From the NCBI RefSeq assembly GCF_900091315.1, contig NZ_FLSP01000039.1, positions 1 through 64,000 on the forward strand: 64,000 nt of DNA. The letters are read 5' to 3'. Below, one piece after another: positions 46,479 through 54,872 of this stretch. The stretch comes from Streptomyces sp. DI166 (lineage in GTDB: Bacteria; Actinomycetota; Actinomycetes; Streptomycetales; Streptomycetaceae). The notes under the pieces are model-generated. The model worked only from the letters and a program-made list of their open reading frames with translations, searched no databases and was not told the origin of the DNA. Within the stretch, counting starts at the first letter, position 1. Each line of letters starts with the position of its first letter. The position numbers and the translations under genes were made by a program.

Positions 46479-47437
46479 CCCTCCGTTGAAAGTCCCCGGC
46501 CCCGGTCTGTCGTGGGCAGCCCAAGGCTGTCCACGGCATTGCCCAGCAGTGTCACCAGTTCGTCGACGACGGGCGGGTGCGCTCCGGGGCGGCCCACGGC
46601 CAGGATTTCCCGGTGCAGCGGGGCGACTCCGTCCGGCAGGGTCACCCTCTCGGCCTCGCTGTCGCCTGCCCCGCCGAGCAGCGTGGCGGGGATCAGACCG
46701 ACAGCGAGCCCGGCCCGGATCATGGCGAGCATGCTGTGCAGGTCGTCGGTCTCCAGCGTCACCTGCGGCGCGACCCCGAGCGCGCCCGCCCAGCGGCGCA
46801 GCAGGCGCCGGTCGGGGTTGTTCGCGTGGCCGGAGACCCATTCGCGCTCCAGGCAGTCGGCCAGCTTCAGCGGGCGTCCCCGTTCCGGGTCGGCACCGGC
46901 GACGAGGAGCAGCGGCTCGCGGCCCAGGACCCTGATGGTGAGGCCCTCGGAGGGGGCGGGCGGGTCCTCGGGCAGGTAGCGGTAGGCGATCAGCAGATCG
47001 ATGTCCCCCGACCGCACCCGCGGCACGCCTTCGTCGGTCTCGACGACCACGAGACGGATACCCGGTCCCGCTCCTCGTGTCCTGAGCGCGGACAGCACCG
47101 GGGGCAGCAAGTACGTCATCGCGCTCGGGTAGACCCCGACCCGCACTTCGGCGATCTCGCGGCCCGCGATGGCGTGGGCCACGTCCTGGAAGCGGGCGGT
47201 GGCGTCGAACAGCGTCTCGGTCGCGCGGGCGAGGGAGCGGCCGGCCGCGGTGAGGATGAGCCTGCTGCCCGGGCGGCGGGCGATGAGTTCAATGCCCAGG
47301 TCACGTTCGAGGGCGGCGATGTGCTGGGAGACCGCGGAGGGCACATAGCCGAGTTCCACCGCCGCCTCGGCCATCGAGCCCCGGCGCACCACGGCCAGGA
47401 AGGTGGCCAGGAGCTTGAGGTCCGGCTGCGGCTTCAT
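46475..47437 (-). CDS. LysR-family transcriptional regulator
   Basis: 320 residues. The N-terminal winged HTH (about 5-65) reads LKLLATFLAVVRRGSMAEAAVELGYVPSAVSQHIAALERDLGIELIARR, followed by a substrate-binding domain with RVGVYPSAMTYLLPPVLSALR and LETDDLHSMLAMIRAGLAVGLIPATLL. It is divergent from the cysteine-desulfurase-like gene across a 153-nt gap with a direct repeat, so it probably controls that gene. Confidence 0.93.
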   Translation of the reverse strand: MKPQPDLKLLATFLAVVRRGSMAEAAVELGYVPSAVSQHIAALERDLGIELIARRPGSRLILTAAGRSLARATETLFDATARFQDVAHAIAGREIAEVRVGVYPSAMTYLLPPVLSALRTRGAGPGIRLVVVETDEGVPRVRSGDIDLLIAYRYLPEDPPAPSEGLTIRVLGREPLLLVAGADPERGRPLKLADCLEREWVSGHANNPDRRLLRRWAGALGVAPQVTLETDDLHSMLAMIRAGLAVGLIPATLLGGAGDSEAERVTLPDGVAPLHREILAVGRPGAHPPVVDELVTLLGNAVDSLGLPTTDRGRGLSTEG

Positions 47438-47492
47438 CCCGCCCCCTTCATGTTCGTCCCTCCCCGTTCATGATCATCCCGCCCCCTTCATG
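47435..47492. repeat. Direct repeat CATCCCGCCCCCTTCATG in the LysR promoter
   Basis: Two exact 18-bp copies at 47435-47452 and 47475-47492, 40 bp apart (four helical turns). The first includes the LysR start codon. A third partial copy of its end (CCGTTCATG) lies between. This could be a binding array for the LysR protein or a small duplication. Confidence 0.6.
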
Positions 47493-47590
47493 ACTCGTGA
47501 ACTCTCCCTTCGTAATCCATCGCTTTACGTGCAGCAAGCGCGCCGCCACAGTAGAGGCACCTCGACGAGTCTCGACCGAAAGCAGGGACC

Positions 47591-48790
47591 ATGCCCCTCG
47601 ACCTCCCCGCCCTGCGCGCCCACTTCCCCTCCCTCGCCACCGGGCTCGCCTTCTTCGACGGGCCGGGCGGCACACAGACCCCGCGGCCCGTCGCCGACGC
47701 CATCGCCGCCACCCTGACCGGCCCGCTGTCCAACCGCGGCACCGTCAGCCCGTCCGAGCTCAACGCCGAACGCGCCGTGGCGGACTTCCGCGCCGCCTAC
47801 GCCGACCTGCTGAACGTGCCGGTGAACGGCGTCGTCCACGGCCGCAGCGCCACCCAGCTGACGTACGACTTCTCCCGCCACCTGGCCAAGCAGTGGCGCC
47901 CCGGCGACGAGATCGTGCTCAGCCGCCTCGACCACGACGCCAACGTCCGGCCCTGGATCCAGGCGGCCGAGCGCGCCGACGTGACTGTCCGCTGGATCGA
48001 GATCGACCCGGAGACGACGGAACTCGACCTCGACTCCTACGAGCGCGCCCTCACCTCCCGGACCCGCCTGGTCGCGGTCACGGCGGCCTCCAATGTGCTG
48101 GGCACGAAGCCGCCCCTGCGCCGCATCGCCGACCGGGCCCATGAGATCGGCGCCCTGGTGTACGTGGACGGCGTGCACTACGCCGCGCACCACCTCGTCG
48201 ACGTGCCCGCACTCGGCGCGGACCTGTTCGTCTGCTCGCCGTACAAGTTCCTCGGCCCGCACTGCGGGGTGCTCGCGGCGGCGCCCGAGTTCCTGGAGAC
48301 CGTGCGGCCGGACAAGCTGCTGCCCTCCTCCGACGCCGTGCCGGAGCGGTTCGAGTTCGGGACGCTGCCGTACGAGATCCTGGCGGGCGCCACCGCCGCC
48401 GTCGACTTCCTGGCCGCTCTGGACCCGGGCGCGGGCGCCTCGCGCAGGGAGCGCCTGATCAGCTCCCTGGCCTCCGTGCACGCGCACGAAGGAGAGCTGC
48501 GGGCCCGTCTGCAGGAGGGGCTGGAGGCCCTGGGTGACGCGATCACCTTGCATTCCAAGGCTCCCGACCGCACGCCGACCCTGCTGATGTCCCTGGGCGG
48601 TCGTGACGCCCGCGCGGCCCAGGAGCACCTGGCGGCGCGGGGCGTGGTGGCACCGGCGGGTTCGTTCTACGCGTACGAGCCGTTCACCGCGCTCAAGCTC
48701 GACGACCCGGCGCTGCGCGCGGGCCTGGCCCCGTACAACTCCGCCGACGACGTCGACCGCTTCCTCGACGGGCTCGCCTCGTTCCTCTGA
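47591..48790 (+). CDS. Cysteine desulfurase-like PLP enzyme (class V aminotransferase)
   Basis: 399 residues of the aminotransferase class V fold. FFDGPGGTQTPRPVADAI at the start, VVHGRSATQLTYDFSRHLAKQ, GDEIVLSRLDHDANVRPWIQAAE, VAVTAASNVLGTKPPLRRIADRAHEIGALVYVDGVHYAAHHLVDV (PLP-binding Asp and His) and LFVCSPYKFLGPHCGVLAA with the Schiff-base Lys (about 219). The SufS/CsdA-type active-site Cys loop is not evident, so the group called cysteine desulfurase-like may act on other amino acids. It is divergent from the LysR gene, its likely regulator. Confidence 0.9.
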   Translation: MPLDLPALRAHFPSLATGLAFFDGPGGTQTPRPVADAIAATLTGPLSNRGTVSPSELNAERAVADFRAAYADLLNVPVNGVVHGRSATQLTYDFSRHLAKQWRPGDEIVLSRLDHDANVRPWIQAAERADVTVRWIEIDPETTELDLDSYERALTSRTRLVAVTAASNVLGTKPPLRRIADRAHEIGALVYVDGVHYAAHHLVDVPALGADLFVCSPYKFLGPHCGVLAAAPEFLETVRPDKLLPSSDAVPERFEFGTLPYEILAGATAAVDFLAALDPGAGASRRERLISSLASVHAHEGELRARLQEGLEALGDAITLHSKAPDRTPTLLMSLGGRDARAAQEHLAARGVVAPAGSFYAYEPFTALKLDDPALRAGLAPYNSADDVDRFLDGLASFL

Positions 48791-48799
48791 CGCGGCCGC

Positions 48800-48837
48800 T
48801 TGACCTTGACACGATGACAAGCCCTTCACTGGCGGCC
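48800..48837 (+). promoter_or_regulatory. MerR-type promoter with 19-bp spacer
   Basis: TTGACC (48800-48805) and TTCACT (48825-48830) are 19 bp apart, the over-long spacing of MerR-family promoters. The spacer contains CTTGACACGATGACAAG (48805-48821), with CTTG and CAAG arms. Transcription would start near 48837-48838, exactly at the ATG, so the mRNA is predicted to be leaderless. The MerR-HEAT gene two genes downstream is the candidate regulator. Confidence 0.55.
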
Positions 48838-49482
48838 ATGTCATCACCGAACATCACACGGCTGCGCAGCGGCGACGCCTCCGTACGGCTCGGCGCGGCC
48901 CTGGCCGTCGGCACCGCCCCGGACCCGGACTACGTCGGCCCGCTGATCGAGCGGTGCGCGGTGGAGCCCGAGTTCTTCGTACGGGACATGCTCACGTGGG
49001 CGCTCACCAGGCACCCGCCCGGCATCACGGTCCCGAGGCTCGTCGAGGAACTCGGCTCCGAGCGCCCCCAGGCCCGCAGCCAGGCGCTGCACACCCTGTC
49101 CAAGGTGGGCGACGCACGGGCCTGGCCGGCGATCACGCGGGCGCATCTGACCGACCCCTGCGACGAGGTGGCGCGGAGCGCCTGGCGTGCTGCCGTCATA
49201 CTCGTGCCCGAGGCGGACAAGCCCGCCTTGGCCGACGTGCTGGCGTCCCAGCTCGGTCGCGGCGGGCGGGACACGCAGCTCAGTCTCAGCCGGGCGCTGG
49301 TCGCCCTCGGGGAGGCCGCCGCGCCCGCCCTGCGCACGGCGCGGAGCCACCGCGACCCCGGTGTACGGCAGCACGCGATCGCGACGGAGAGGCTGAGGCG
49401 CGACCCGGACGCCGCCTTCGGGTACGCGTTGGAGGAGGCCAAGCGCGTGGTGGCCCTGGGTCCCGGACGGCAGGAGGAGTGA
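48838..49482 (+). CDS. HEAT-repeat protein
   Basis: 214 residues built of helical HEAT repeats: SVRLGAALAVGTAPDPDYVGPLIERCAVEPEFFVRDMLTWALTRHP, VPRLVEELGSERPQARSQALHTLSKVGDARAWPAITRA, DEVARSAWRAAVILVPEADKPALADVLASQLG and DPGVRQHAIATERLRRD. These scaffold other proteins. ATG 48838 is chosen over ATG 48814 because a MerR-type promoter overlaps the latter. It is six bases from the MerR-HEAT gene, which carries the same repeats, so the two products may act together. Confidence 0.85.
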   Translation: MSSPNITRLRSGDASVRLGAALAVGTAPDPDYVGPLIERCAVEPEFFVRDMLTWALTRHPPGITVPRLVEELGSERPQARSQALHTLSKVGDARAWPAITRAHLTDPCDEVARSAWRAAVILVPEADKPALADVLASQLGRGGRDTQLSLSRALVALGEAAAPALRTARSHRDPGVRQHAIATERLRRDPDAAFGYALEEAKRVVALGPGRQEE

Positions 49483-49488
49483 GCGGCG

Positions 49489-50484
49489 GTGCTGATCGGC
49501 GAGGTGGCACGGCGGTCCGGGGTCAGCGCCCGCATGCTCCGGCACTACGAGGCACTGGGCCTGCTGCGGCCCACCGGACGCACGACGGGCGGCTACCGCG
49601 AGTACGCGGACGCGGACATCCGCCGGATCTTCCACATCGAGAGCCTGCGGTCGCTCGGTCTGTCGCTGCGCGATGTCGGGCGGGCCCTGGACGATCCCGG
49701 GTTCAGGCCCTCGGAGCTGGTCGCCGATCTCATCGGACGGACACGGGAGCGCATCGCACGTGAGACCGAGCTGCTGGGCCGCCTTCAGCGGATCGACGCG
49801 GCCGAGCCCGACGGCTGGGAGGACGTCTTCCGGGCCGTTTCCCTCCTGCACGGCCTGACCTCGGAGAACGCCCAGCGCCGTCAGCGGGCGGCGCTGTCCT
49901 CGGTGGAGGAGACCCCGGTACCGGTGGAGGCCCTGGTCGACGCCGTGCTGAAGGAGGCGGAGACGAATGTCGCCGGTGCCCTGCGCTGGGCGCTGGCGCA
50001 GTCCGGGGACCGGGCGGCGGAGCTGCTGGCGCGGGGTCTGGACTCGCCGGATCCCGAGGTACGCGCGCGGGCCGTCCGGGCCGTCGCCGAGGTGCCGGGC
50101 GCCGCCGCGACCGCCGTACTCCATGACGCCCTCACCGGCTCCGACCCCGCGGTGCGGCGGCACGCGGCGCTGGTGCTGGGGGCGCGTGGGTCGGCCGAGG
50201 CGGTCCCCACGCTCATCGACATGATCGTCGACGAGGTGAACGACGTGGACGCCGCCGACGCGCTCGGCACGCTGGCCGGGGATCCCGCGCTGTCCGAGAC
50301 GATCGCCGCCGGTCTCGTCGAGCGTCTGGGCAGCGGCGACGCCGCCAGGCGGCGGCTGGCTCAGGCCCTCGCCGACATTCCCGGCGCCACGGCGTCCCGG
50401 GCCCTGGCCGAGCTGGCGCGGGACGAGGACCGGGGCGTGGCGCTCACCGCCGCGTACGTCCTGACGTTGCGCGACCCGCGCTGA
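49489..50484 (+). CDS. MerR-family regulator fused to HEAT repeats
   Basis: 331 residues. The N-terminal MerR HTH (LIGEVARRSGVSARMLRHYEALGLLRPTGRTTGGYREYADADIRRIFHIESLRSLGLSLRDV, 2-65) is followed by a dimer helix (LIGRTRERIARETELLGRLQRIDAAE) and, in place of a small drug- or metal-binding domain, HEAT repeats from about 150 to 325 (SPDPEVRARAVRAVAEVPGAAATAVLHDALTGSDPAVRRHAALVLGARGSAEAVPTLIDMI). GTG 49489 follows GGAGG. It probably controls the 48800 promoter and could sense a protein, not a small ligand. Confidence 0.9.
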   Translation: MLIGEVARRSGVSARMLRHYEALGLLRPTGRTTGGYREYADADIRRIFHIESLRSLGLSLRDVGRALDDPGFRPSELVADLIGRTRERIARETELLGRLQRIDAAEPDGWEDVFRAVSLLHGLTSENAQRRQRAALSSVEETPVPVEALVDAVLKEAETNVAGALRWALAQSGDRAAELLARGLDSPDPEVRARAVRAVAEVPGAAATAVLHDALTGSDPAVRRHAALVLGARGSAEAVPTLIDMIVDEVNDVDAADALGTLAGDPALSETIAAGLVERLGSGDAARRRLAQALADIPGATASRALAELARDEDRGVALTAAYVLTLRDPR

Positions 50485-50487
50485 CCG

Positions 50488-51318
50488 TCACTTCGCCTTC
50501 AGGTCGGCGTAGACGACGTAGTGGTCCGAGTAGGCGGACTGCCGGACGTGGTGGGTGAGCGGGGCGTAGCCGCGCAGGAAGATGTAGTCGAACTTGCTCT
50601 GCCACTCGGTGGTCGGTTCGCAGTCGAGCTCGGGCGCGGGGTGGCACTGCGGGTCGGCGTCCTCGGCCAGCGCCCACATCGGCGACAGCTCGGGGGCGTC
50701 CGGTACCGCGTTGAAGTCACCGAGGACGATGGTCCGCTTGTGCCGGGCGACCACCTTGGCGAGGGCGTCCGCCTGGTCCGCGCGGATCTCCTCCTGGCGC
50801 CGCTCGGCGAGGTGGGTGTTGAAGACCCGGACGGCCCTGCCGTCGACCCGGGTGGTGACGGCCATGTAGCCGCGGTCCTCGGAGCCGCCGTCGGCGTACT
50901 CCACCTTCTCAAAGTCCGTCATCGGCGCCGCCGCCAGCAGGGCCTGGCCGTACGCTCCCGGGTTCCAGGGCGCTCCGCCGCAGCGGCTCCACTTGCGCAG
51001 GACGGTGCCGTACTCGACGTGGTACTTCAGCCCGTGCAGGTTCTCCAGGTACTCCCGGATCCTCGCGACGTCGTTCTGGCAGGCCTCCTGCACGGCGATG
51101 ACCTGGGGCGCGTACCTGGCGATCTCGGCGGCGCGGTCGACGTTGCTCTCGTCGCAGGGGTTGCACAGGTTCCACGTCATGACGCGGTTGGGCACGGCGT
51201 CACGCGCGGCTGCCCGGGACTGGTCGGAGGCCCCTCCGGGCGCGCTGGGGCCGACGAGTACCGCGCAGCCGGCGATCACGGCGACCACGAGCAACCACGC
51301 GCCCCTTGCGAACAACAT
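50488..51318 (-). CDS. Secreted endonuclease/exonuclease/phosphatase-family protein, likely lipoprotein
   Basis: 276 residues. The N-terminal signal LLVVAVIAGCAVL has a lipobox-like IAGC (Cys about 18). The EEP fold follows: VMTWNLCNPC, VIAVQEACQND (metal-binding Glu), VFNTHLAERRQEE (His), TIVLGDFNAVPDAPE (Asp-Asn) and SDHYVVYADL (catalytic Asp-His). Substrates in this superfamily include DNA, phosphoinositides and sphingomyelin. Outside the cell it may scavenge phosphate or act as a nuclease. It converges with the MerR-HEAT gene, with only 3 nt between stops. Confidence 0.88.
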   Translation of the reverse strand: MLFARGAWLLVVAVIAGCAVLVGPSAPGGASDQSRAAARDAVPNRVMTWNLCNPCDESNVDRAAEIARYAPQVIAVQEACQNDVARIREYLENLHGLKYHVEYGTVLRKWSRCGGAPWNPGAYGQALLAAAPMTDFEKVEYADGGSEDRGYMAVTTRVDGRAVRVFNTHLAERRQEEIRADQADALAKVVARHKRTIVLGDFNAVPDAPELSPMWALAEDADPQCHPAPELDCEPTTEWQSKFDYIFLRGYAPLTHHVRQSAYSDHYVVYADLKAK

Positions 51319-51422
51319 CGCCTCCCGGTCGTGCGTACGGACTGCTCCGACGTCTTCAACCCCAAGATTAGGAGACCAAGTTGTCGGTTTGCTGTCCGTG
51401 ACCGGGTGCCGGGGCGCGAAGA

Positions 51423-51462
51423 GCCCCGGCCGGGCCCACGACGGCGTGGGTCCGGCCGGGGC
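51423..51462 (-). terminator. 18-bp hairpin after the SRPBCC gene
   Basis: GCCCCGGCCGGGCCCACG (51423-51440) pairs with 51445-51462, 17 of 18 positions, around ACGG. It lies 11 nt past the SRPBCC stop. The plus-strand side ends in GTTTT. Confidence 0.75.
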
Positions 51463-51472
51463 GTTTTCGCTG

Positions 51473-51946
51473 TCAGAGGGTGGCGCCCGGGTCCTCCGGG
51501 CGGATGCGTCCGCGCCAGCCGCCCGTGCTGCCGCCGCCTTCCACGTAGTCCTTGAAGCGATGCAGGTCGCCCTTGATCCGGCGGTCGATCATGCCGAGGG
51601 CGTCGGCGCCCTTCTCGGCCATGCCCGTCGGTTCGACGTCCATCGTGAGCTCGACTCGGGTGTGCGTGTCGTCCAGTCGTTCGAACCGGACCGAGCCGCG
51701 CTGCCGGGTGTCGCCGTCGACGGTCCGCCAGGTGATCCGGTCGTCCGCGAGCTGGTCGACGATCTCGGTGTCGAACTCGCGCCGTACGCCGCCGATGCTG
51801 GTGGTCCAGTGGTTGTGCCGGGCGTCGAGCTGCGTGACCTCGTCCACGCCCTCCATGAACCGCGGGAAGTCCTCGAACTGCGTCCACTGGTCGTAGGCCC
51901 GGCGCAGCGGAACCTCCACGTCGACCGTTTCCTTGACCGTGCTCAT
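51473..51946 (-). CDS. SRPBCC family (polyketide cyclase/coenzyme Q-binding-like) protein
   Basis: 157 residues of START-like SRPBCC fold: VDVEVPLRRAYDQWTQFEDFPRFMEGVDEVTQLDARHNHWTTSIGGVRREFDTEI and GSVRFERLDDTHTRVELTMDVEPTGMAEKGADALGMIDRRIKGDLHRFKDYVEG. The same family is often annotated as a cyclase or YndB-like protein in Streptomyces stress loci; it binds a hydrophobic ligand. CCAGGAGGG is a strong ribosome site before ATG 51946. Confidence 0.87.
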   Translation of the reverse strand: MSTVKETVDVEVPLRRAYDQWTQFEDFPRFMEGVDEVTQLDARHNHWTTSIGGVRREFDTEIVDQLADDRITWRTVDGDTRQRGSVRFERLDDTHTRVELTMDVEPTGMAEKGADALGMIDRRIKGDLHRFKDYVEGGGSTGGWRGRIRPEDPGATL

Positions 51947-52080
51947 CGAACCCTCCTGGTCCGCTCGTCGTGCGGGTCGGCCCCGCGGGTACGGGACGCC
52001 GGGTACCCGGGAATCCGCCGCTGAAAGTTCACCCGTGACGTGGACCGCTTGTCCGGGCGGCACGGGGGAACCCGGCCGCC

Positions 52081-53607
52081 ATGAATGCCGAGACCGATCT
52101 GCAGGGTTCGTACTGGCTCGATACCGCGCCGCCCGGCGCGCCCGCGCCCCCGCCCACCGGTGACCTCACGGTCGACGTCGCCGTGATCGGCGGCGGCGTC
52201 GCGGGCCTGAGCACGGCCTGGGAACTGGCGCGCCAGGGCCGCGAGGTCGCCGTGCTGGAGGCCGGGCGGCTGGCCGCCGGGGTCACCGGGCACACGACGG
52301 CCAAGCTCACCGCCCTGCACACCCTGATCTACGACCGGCTGCGCCGCACCCGGGGGCCCGAGGGCGCCCGGCTGTACGCGCGCTCCCAGGACTCCGCGAT
52401 CCGGCACGCCGCCGACGTCGTGGCCGAGCTGGGCATCGAGTGCGAGTGGGAGGAGGCGGCGGCGTACACGTACGCCGAGGATCCCGGGCGTGTCGCGGAG
52501 CTGCGGGCCGAGGCCGACGCGGCGCGCGAGGCGGGCCTGCCGGCGGAGTTCGTCACGGAGACCGGGCTGCCCTTCCCGGTCGCCGGGGCGGTCCGGGTGA
52601 GCGGACAGGCACAGTTCCATCCCCGCAAGTACCTGCTGGCCCTGGCCGACGACCTGGTCCGGCGCGGCGCCTCGGTGCACGAGGGCACCCGGGTGGTCGA
52701 CCTCACCGAGGGCGAGCCCTGCGTGCTGCGGACGGAGGCGGGCGGGTCGGTGCGGGCGCGGGAGGTCGTGATCGCCACGCACTACCCCGTCTTCGACCGG
52801 GCGCTGCTCTTCGCGCGGCTCTCCCCGCGCCGGGAGCTGGTGGTGGCCGGTGCCGTGGACGCGGAAGCGGCCCCCCGGGACATGTACATCACCCCCGACC
52901 GGAACACCCGCTCGATCCGCTCGGCGCCCCTCGCCGACGGCCGGCGGCTGCTGATCGTCACCGGGGAGCACTTCACCCCCGGCACCGCCGACACCGAGGA
53001 GCGCTTCGCGCGGCTCGCGCACTGGGCCGAGTCCCGGTTCCCCGGAGTCACACTCACGCACCGCTGGGCCACCCAGGACAACGACTCCACCGACTCCGTC
53101 CCGCTGGTCGGGCCGTTCCGTCCCGGCGGCCGGCACACCTATGTGGCGACCGGCTTCGGCGGCTGGGGGCTGAGCGGCGGCATCATGGCGGGCCGCCTGA
53201 TCAGCGACCTGCTGGCGGGGCGCGAGGTCGAGTGGAGCGGCCTCTACGATCCCCGCCGGGTGGGCACCGTCGTGCGCGAGGCCGGGGCGTTCCTGAAGCA
53301 TCAGGCGCAGGTGACGCGGCACTTCGTCGGTGACCGGATCTCTCCGCTGACCGGGCCCGGCATCGAGGACATCGCCCCGGGCGAGGGCGCCGTGGTGCGG
53401 GTGGGCGCGAGCCACTGCGCGGTCCACCGCGACGCGGACGGACAGCTCCACTCGGTGTCCGCCCGCTGCACCCACCTGGGCTGTCTCGTCGCCTTCAACA
53501 AGGCGGAACAGGCGTGGGAATGCCCCTGCCACGGCTCCCGGTTCGGTGTGGACGGCCGGGTCCTGCAGGGCCCCGCCGTACGGCCGCTGCCCAAACGGGA
53601 GCCATGA
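52081..53607 (+). CDS. FAD-dependent oxidoreductase with C-terminal Rieske [2Fe-2S] domain
   Basis: 508 residues. The N-terminal DAO-type FAD fold has VDVAVIGGGVAGLSTAWELARQGREVAVLEAGRLAAGVTGHTTAK (about 30-75), with GAVRVSGQAQFHPRKYLLALADDL and YVATGFGGWGLSGGIMAGRLISDLL near 345-372. The Rieske domain (about 415-505) has CTHLGC and CPCHGSRF, the two Cys-x-His cluster-ligand pairs. Such fusions are seen in many actinomycetes; substrate unknown. It is divergent from the SRPBCC gene and precedes the MTase-CDGSH-HDO cluster by about 380 nt, so a redox partner role is possible. Confidence 0.9.
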   Translation: MNAETDLQGSYWLDTAPPGAPAPPPTGDLTVDVAVIGGGVAGLSTAWELARQGREVAVLEAGRLAAGVTGHTTAKLTALHTLIYDRLRRTRGPEGARLYARSQDSAIRHAADVVAELGIECEWEEAAAYTYAEDPGRVAELRAEADAAREAGLPAEFVTETGLPFPVAGAVRVSGQAQFHPRKYLLALADDLVRRGASVHEGTRVVDLTEGEPCVLRTEAGGSVRAREVVIATHYPVFDRALLFARLSPRRELVVAGAVDAEAAPRDMYITPDRNTRSIRSAPLADGRRLLIVTGEHFTPGTADTEERFARLAHWAESRFPGVTLTHRWATQDNDSTDSVPLVGPFRPGGRHTYVATGFGGWGLSGGIMAGRLISDLLAGREVEWSGLYDPRRVGTVVREAGAFLKHQAQVTRHFVGDRISPLTGPGIEDIAPGEGAVVRVGASHCAVHRDADGQLHSVSARCTHLGCLVAFNKAEQAWECPCHGSRFGVDGRVLQGPAVRPLPKREP

Positions 53608-53707
53608 ACCCCGTTTCCCGGCCATGATCGCGGGAACTCGGGCCCCATCCCATCGAGAGCCGTGAAGAGACCGGCTCCCCATGACTCCAGAGAGAAGTTG
53701 AAGCGCC

Positions 53708-53884
53708 GTGACCGCGCGCCCCTTGGACCAGAAGACCCTGACCATACGTGAGACCGGATGGACGAAGGCCCGCCAGCAGCGCGGGAAGGCGATCCGCACC
53801 TGCGTCCCCGCCGTGTCGCCCCCGGCCTCCCGGACGTCCACCTCGGCCGGCTCCGAGGACAACATCGTCCGGGGCGAGGACTGA
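53708..53884 (+). CDS. Small 58-residue ORF upstream of the methyltransferase operon (tentative)
   Basis: GTG 53708 to TGA 53884. The reading frame has nearly all G or C at third positions, as in real genes here. The product starts TARPLDQKTLTIRETGWTKARQQRGKAIRTC and ends in a Ser/Thr/Pro-rich tail; I recognise no family. A second frame, 34 residues (GTG 53889 to TGA 53993), overlaps the methyltransferase ATG by 4 nt and contains two 16-bp copies of CCGGCCACCGGCCCGC. The 382-nt gap 53608-53989 holds nothing else. Either could be a leader or precursor peptide; neither is proven. Confidence 0.4.
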   Translation: MTARPLDQKTLTIRETGWTKARQQRGKAIRTCVPAVSPPASRTSTSAGSEDNIVRGED

Positions 53885-53989
53885 ACCGGTGACGACGGAG
53901 GACTCGGCGCGGCCGCCGGCCACCGGCCCGCAGTGCGCGGACGACTCGCCGGCCACCGGCCCGCGGCGCCCCGCTGAGAAAGGCAGCCC

Positions 53990-54667
53990 ATGACCACCCA
54001 CACCCACGTCATCTCCCCACCCCTGCGCTACTGGGTGCCCCGGGGCGTGTACCGTCCGCAGACCGACACCCGGCTCCTCGGCCGGGCGCTGCGCCGCGAA
54101 CGTGTGACCTCCGGGACGGAGGTGCTGGACCTGGGCACCGGGAGCGGTGTCCTCGCCGTGGAGGCGGCCCGTCTGGGCGGACGGGTCACCGCGGTGGACA
54201 TCTCCTGGCGGGCCCTGCTCACCGCCTGGTCCAACGCCCTCCTCAACGGCCTGACCCTGCGCGTGCGCCACGGCGACCTGGCAGCGGCCGTGCCGGGCCG
54301 CCGCTTCGACCTGGTCATCTCCAACCCGCCCTACGTGCCCGCCCCCGGCCCCGTCCCGCCCAAGGGCCCGGCGAGAGCCTGGGACGCCGGTGACAACGGC
54401 CGCCGGTTCATCGACCGTATCTGCGACACCGCGCCCACCCTGCTGCGCCCCGACGGCACGCTGCTGATGGTCCACTCGCACCTGTGCGGAATCGACACCA
54501 CCCTCACCCGGCTGGAACGGGCCGGGCTGCGCGCAAGGGTCGTCGACCGGACCTCGCTGCCGTACGGGCCGGTGCTGCGCTCGCGGCTCGGCTGGCTGCG
54601 CGAACAGCACCTCGCCGACGCCGACACGACGGAAGAACTGGTGGTGATCCGTGGTGAACTCGCCTGA
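53990..54667 (+). CDS. HemK2/MTQ2-family methyltransferase
   Basis: 225 residues. Motif I VLDLGTGSGVLAVEAARLGGRVTAVDIS (about 45-72) and the NPPY motif in FDLVISNPPYVPAPGP (about 106-120), the signature of N-methyltransferases acting on amide or amine nitrogens (Gln, adenine). Also YWVPRGVYRPQTDTRLL at the N-terminus, as in HemK2/MTQ2. Here it is not with prfA, so it is probably not the release-factor enzyme; context with a CDGSH protein and a diiron HDO enzyme suggests a dedicated small-molecule or peptide substrate. It overlaps the CDGSH gene by 17 nt. Confidence 0.88.
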   Translation: MTTHTHVISPPLRYWVPRGVYRPQTDTRLLGRALRRERVTSGTEVLDLGTGSGVLAVEAARLGGRVTAVDISWRALLTAWSNALLNGLTLRVRHGDLAAAVPGRRFDLVISNPPYVPAPGPVPPKGPARAWDAGDNGRRFIDRICDTAPTLLRPDGTLLMVHSHLCGIDTTLTRLERAGLRARVVDRTSLPYGPVLRSRLGWLREQHLADADTTEELVVIRGELA

Positions 54668-54872
54668 ACGCCCGCGCCGTGCCCGGGTCCAGCGCGACGG
54701 GCCGCTGCTGGTCGAGGGTCCCGTCGAAGTCGTGGGCGAGGACGGCGAGGTGACGGTCTCCGACCGGTTCATGGTCGCCCTGTGCACCTGCCGCCGCAGC
54801 CGTACCTTCCCCTGGTGCGACACCAGCCACCGCCGCCGCGAACGGCACTCCGGCGAAGGCGGACCGGCATGA
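54651..54872 (+). CDS. CDGSH iron-sulfur domain protein
   Basis: 73 residues, start GTG 54651 or 54654. A beta-cap (VQRDGPLLVEGPVEVVGEDGEVTVSDRFMVALC) precedes the cluster motif CTCRRSRTFPWCDTSH, matching C-x-C-x2-(R/S)-x3-P-x-C-D-x-(S/T)-H, the three-Cys, one-His [2Fe-2S] ligand set. It lacks an N-terminal membrane anchor, so it is a soluble electron-transfer protein, likely feeding the downstream diiron enzyme. It overlaps the gene before (17 nt) and after (ATGA, 54869-54872). Confidence 0.9.
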   Translation: MVNSPERPRRARVQRDGPLLVEGPVEVVGEDGEVTVSDRFMVALCTCRRSRTFPWCDTSHRRRERHSGEGGPA

